From: Bacillota bacterium
Lineage (GTDB): Bacteria > Bacillota_I > Bacilli_A > RF39 > UBA660
DNA length: 64,000 bases
Assembly (NCBI GenBank): GCA_015059405.1
Contig: SVAL01000002.1
Location: forward strand, 62,001-126,000
Reading direction: 5' to 3'
The notes beneath the pieces were generated by a model. That model did no database searches. It saw only the letters and a program-made list of their open reading frames with translations, and was not told the DNA's origin. Position 1 is the stretch's first letter. The number at the start of each line of letters is the position of its first letter. Of the stretch, positions 61,865 to 64,000 are shown piece by piece. The translations under genes and the position numbers were made by a program.

Positions 61865-62497
61865 CTATATCTTCTTCACTTTTCCTTCATCAAAAGAAAA
61901 TATAACATCTGCTAATTTTTTCATATCTTCTTTAATATGAGACGCAATTATTATAATCTTTCCTTCTTGCTTTTTCTTCAATAATATTTTTCTTATTTTT
62001 TTTGAGGTTTCTTCTTCTATGCCATTAAACGGCTCATCGAAAATCATAACCTCCGTGTCTTCCATTAAAACTTGAGCAATTCCAAGTTTTTGTTTCATTC
62101 CAAGAGAATATTTTCCAAATTGTTTATCTTTTTCATTAATAAGATTAACATTTTCCAAAGCATCATTTATTTCGCTTTGTCCTATTTTATTTTGAATAGA
62201 TGCTAGCATTTCTAAATTTTCTAAACCAGTCAATTCAGCAATAAAATCAGGTTTCTCTATTAAAGCTCTAGTATTAGGTGCAAACATATTATTCTCAACA
62301 ATATTAATATTATTAAAAAAAACAGTCCCCAAAGAAGGTCTATATAATCCACAAATTATTTTTAATAATACACTTTTTCCTGAACCATTTCTACCAATAA
62401 AACCATAAATTTTACCTCCTTCTAGCCTCATATTAACATTTTTAAGCACAAAATTATTTTCAAATTCTTTGCTTACATTTTTTATATCAATAACCAT
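61865..62497 (-). CDS. ABC transporter ATPase subunit
   Basis: 210 residues, short form. Walker A FIGRNGSGKSVLL, signature KYSLGMKQKLGIAQ, Walker B VMIFDEPFNGIEEET, H-loop IIIASHIKED. Typical of bacteriocin-immunity/antibiotic ABC-2 type systems. Next to two membrane protein genes and one decayed permease gene on the same strand. Confidence 0.9.
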   Translation of the reverse strand: MVIDIKNVSKEFENNFVLKNVNMRLEGGKIYGFIGRNGSGKSVLLKIICGLYRPSLGTVFFNNINIVENNMFAPNTRALIEKPDFIAELTGLENLEMLASIQNKIGQSEINDALENVNLINEKDKQFGKYSLGMKQKLGIAQVLMEDTEVMIFDEPFNGIEEETSKKIRKILLKKKQEGKIIIIASHIKEDMKKLADVIFSFDEGKVKKI

Positions 62498-62519
62498 TTT
62501 ATTTCACTCCTTCAATTTT

Positions 62520-62922
62520 TTACATAATAGTTGGTGGATTCTTTTTAAATATCTCAACTATAACTTTCAACATTAACAAAGCAATAATTACACCAATATA
62601 TGTTTTTTTAATATATAATTTAATAAAATAATAATCACTCACAAATAACCAAAAAGTTTTTTTAAGATATCTTTTATAACTATAATATATAAAACATTAA
62701 AATTATCGTTGTTAAAATAATAGAATTATAAAATATATCTAAAATAATCAACATCACTAAATTATTAGTATAAATGAATAAAGAAAATGCAAAGTAAATA
62801 GTTACTATAATATAAGACATTAATTATATTACTAAAACTGAGAAAGATAAAACAAATTGCTTTTTAAATAAAAAAAGTTTCTTTTTTTCTCGTAAAAGTA
62901 TAAATTCACTATTTATAGACAT
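62520..62922 (-). pseudogene. Decayed ABC permease gene
   Basis: ATG at 62922 begins MSINSEFILLREKKKLFLFK, then an in-frame TAA stops it after about 32 codons; the hydrophobic reading goes on (MSYIIVTIYFAFSLFIYTNN), meets further stops near 62700 and continues in another frame (LKKTFWLFVSDYYFIKLYIK to NPPTIM). All pieces are membrane-like, as in the permease of a lantibiotic-type system. At least one nonsense change and one frameshift. Confidence 0.65.
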
Positions 62923-62941
62923 TTTATAACATAAAAACTTA

Positions 62942-63769
62942 TCAATTTCTTTTCCTTAATAAAAATCTTTTTAATTCTATAAAAATATATCTAATTCTTT
63001 TAATTATTCTATTTTTATCTATATTTAACAAAAATAAACATTTTAAAAGAACAGAAAATGCGCATATATATAATAAACTTATAAGAACCTCAAAAATAAA
63101 AGAACTATAATATGCACTATACAGAAAAACAGATAAATGCATGTTAATATCACTTATATTACTGATACCATAATATATGCTGTTTGGTAAATCTCCAAAA
63201 AACAAATATAAAGAAAATAAAAAAGATAAAAATAATATTATTTTTTTATTAAAATTTTTCAACAACCAATACTGAAAAATTGCTAATAAAACAAACCAAG
63301 TAAAATATCTTAAAACAAATAAAATCAAATATATAATATTATATGTCCCTCTCTCTGATAAATATATAATATCATAAGGATTTTTTGCAAATATATTTAA
63401 AAGTATTAAAATTAGCAAAAGTCCAATAAAAAATGGAATAACAGATTGAAAAGCAATAGAATGTATACACTTTTTATCAACAATTTTGTCATTGACCAAC
63501 CTTAGTTTATACAGTTCATTTTTATACAATAAATTATATAAATAATATGAATATAAAAAAAAGATAATTGAACTTAAAAAAATAACAACTTTTGTATTAA
63601 GAACCGAGACTAACAAATCTAAAAAAGAAATATTGCCATTTTGGCTAATTATAATCATGCCACTATAAAAAAGATAAACAATAATTATAAATATTAATAT
63701 TATTTTATAAAAAAGTGTTTTACATAAAAATTTAAAAAAGTTAAGTTGTTCTTTTAAAACTCTACTCAT
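62942..63769 (-). CDS. Polytopic membrane protein (ABC permease-like)
   Basis: 275 residues with about six membrane helices (LFYKIILIFIIIVYLFYSGM, VVIFLSSIIFFLYSYYLYNL, VIPFFIGLLLILILLNIF, IYLILFVLRYFTWFVLLAIF). Ends in a basic tail. Probably an ABC-2-type permease working with the ATPase at 61865; no motif proves it. Overlaps the upstream gene by 8 bp. Confidence 0.65.
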   Translation of the reverse strand: MSRVLKEQLNFFKFLCKTLFYKIILIFIIIVYLFYSGMIIISQNGNISFLDLLVSVLNTKVVIFLSSIIFFLYSYYLYNLLYKNELYKLRLVNDKIVDKKCIHSIAFQSVIPFFIGLLLILILLNIFAKNPYDIIYLSERGTYNIIYLILFVLRYFTWFVLLAIFQYWLLKNFNKKIILFLSFLFSLYLFFGDLPNSIYYGISNISDINMHLSVFLYSAYYSSFIFEVLISLLYICAFSVLLKCLFLLNIDKNRIIKRIRYIFIELKRFLLRKRN

Positions 63770-64000
63770 TATTCATCACAAACCTTTCTTTTTTTCTATA
63801 AAACAAATAAACTAACATTGAAGATATAATTACATAAATAATTGAATTTATAATCATAAATGAAAAATTAGATATGTCCGCACCAAACTTCATGATAATA
63901 GGATCTTCAAAAGATAAAATAAAATCATTATTCGTAATATTTAATACCCTAGAAAGAATAAATTCCAACGAAAAAACCACTATGGTCTGACTAAAAATAT
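63762..64000 (-). CDS. Membrane protein, start outside window
   Basis: 79 visible codons, open to the right edge. SLEFILSRVLNITNNDFILS, then ADISNFSFMIINSIIYVIIS with a membrane helix and a basic end (YLFYRKKERFVMNNE). Presumably the C-terminus of another permease subunit. The apparent GTG at 63980 has no ribosome site. Confidence 0.55.
   Translation of the reverse strand, partial: IFSQTIVVFSLEFILSRVLNITNNDFILSFEDPIIMKFGADISNFSFMIINSIIYVIISSMLVYLFYRKKERFVMNNE

Noticed and set aside
1..64000. Possible TGA=Trp recoding as in Mycoplasma-like lineages
   Set aside because: TGA is used as a normal stop, for example at the VirB3-like gene and at 49256. For the chromosome the evidence is weaker but no gene needs TGA read-through.
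39403..64000. Prophage
   Set aside because: No capsid, terminase, portal or tail genes; the set is relaxase, coupling protein and type IV secretion genes.

Overview
The window is very AT-rich (roughly a quarter to 30% G+C by eye), with Gram-positive ribosome binding sites (AAGGAG/GGAGG), a T-box leader, an rpsO leader, and Lon, PNPase and UppP genes. The lysyl-tRNA synthetase is of class I. TGA is used as an ordinary stop, for example in the conjugation genes. This fits an uncultured gut-type Bacillota or Bacilli lineage close to the Mollicutes branch. That placement is inferred from gene content only. Nearly all genes lie on the minus strand.

1-2.3 kb: one arm of a diversity-generating retroelement (DGR). 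Reading leftward, it has a prepilin-like target protein with a C-terminal variable region (VR, 880-981), a template repeat (TR, 561-662) and a truncated Avd-like gene at the window edge. VR and TR align over 102 bp without gaps. All 17 differences fall on TR adenines (coding strand), which is the hallmark of mutagenic retrohoming. The reverse transcriptase should lie just outside the left edge. 2.4-2.65 kb: a probable type I toxin-antitoxin locus, with a 25-residue hydrophobic peptide, an antisense RNA with its own promoter and terminator, and complementary mRNA ends.

2.7-31.5 kb: ordinary chromosome. It holds a CYTH-like protein, a LysR regulator, a prolyl-tRNA editing protein, alr, an acetyltransferase, tRNA-Ser, a pseudo-metallo-beta-lactamase, a HAD protein, class I lysK behind a Lys-rich leader peptide and terminator, tRNA-Lys, a Flp pilin, a DUF192 protein, uppP, lon, pnp, rpsO, glyQS behind a very short T-box, a VanY-type peptidase, a pseudopilin, transporters, a flippase, and a heterodimeric ABC exporter downstream of two secreted or membrane proteins. 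31.6-39.4 kb: two divergent proteins with a possible ADP-ribosyltransferase-like start, an IS3-family element inserted in the loop of a terminator, a multidrug-type ABC exporter with a leader-peptide attenuator, and a TPM protein, a lipoprotein and a KilA-N protein.

39.5-64 kb (right end outside the window): an integrative conjugative element. Its left end has cut off the last 31 codons of a SEDS (ftsW/rodA) gene. From left to right it carries a large serine recombinase, VirD4, an XRE regulator, a large membrane KAP-type NTPase, a MobL-type relaxase with small accessory proteins, a candidate oriT, M23 hydrolase, VirB4, VirB3-like, VirB6-like and VirB2-like genes, two OB-fold single-strand-binding proteins, a sortase with a thioester/SpaA-type adhesin, a sigma-like regulator, and a partly decayed ABC transporter cassette. 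VirB4 and the XRE regulator both appear to start at AUU codons.
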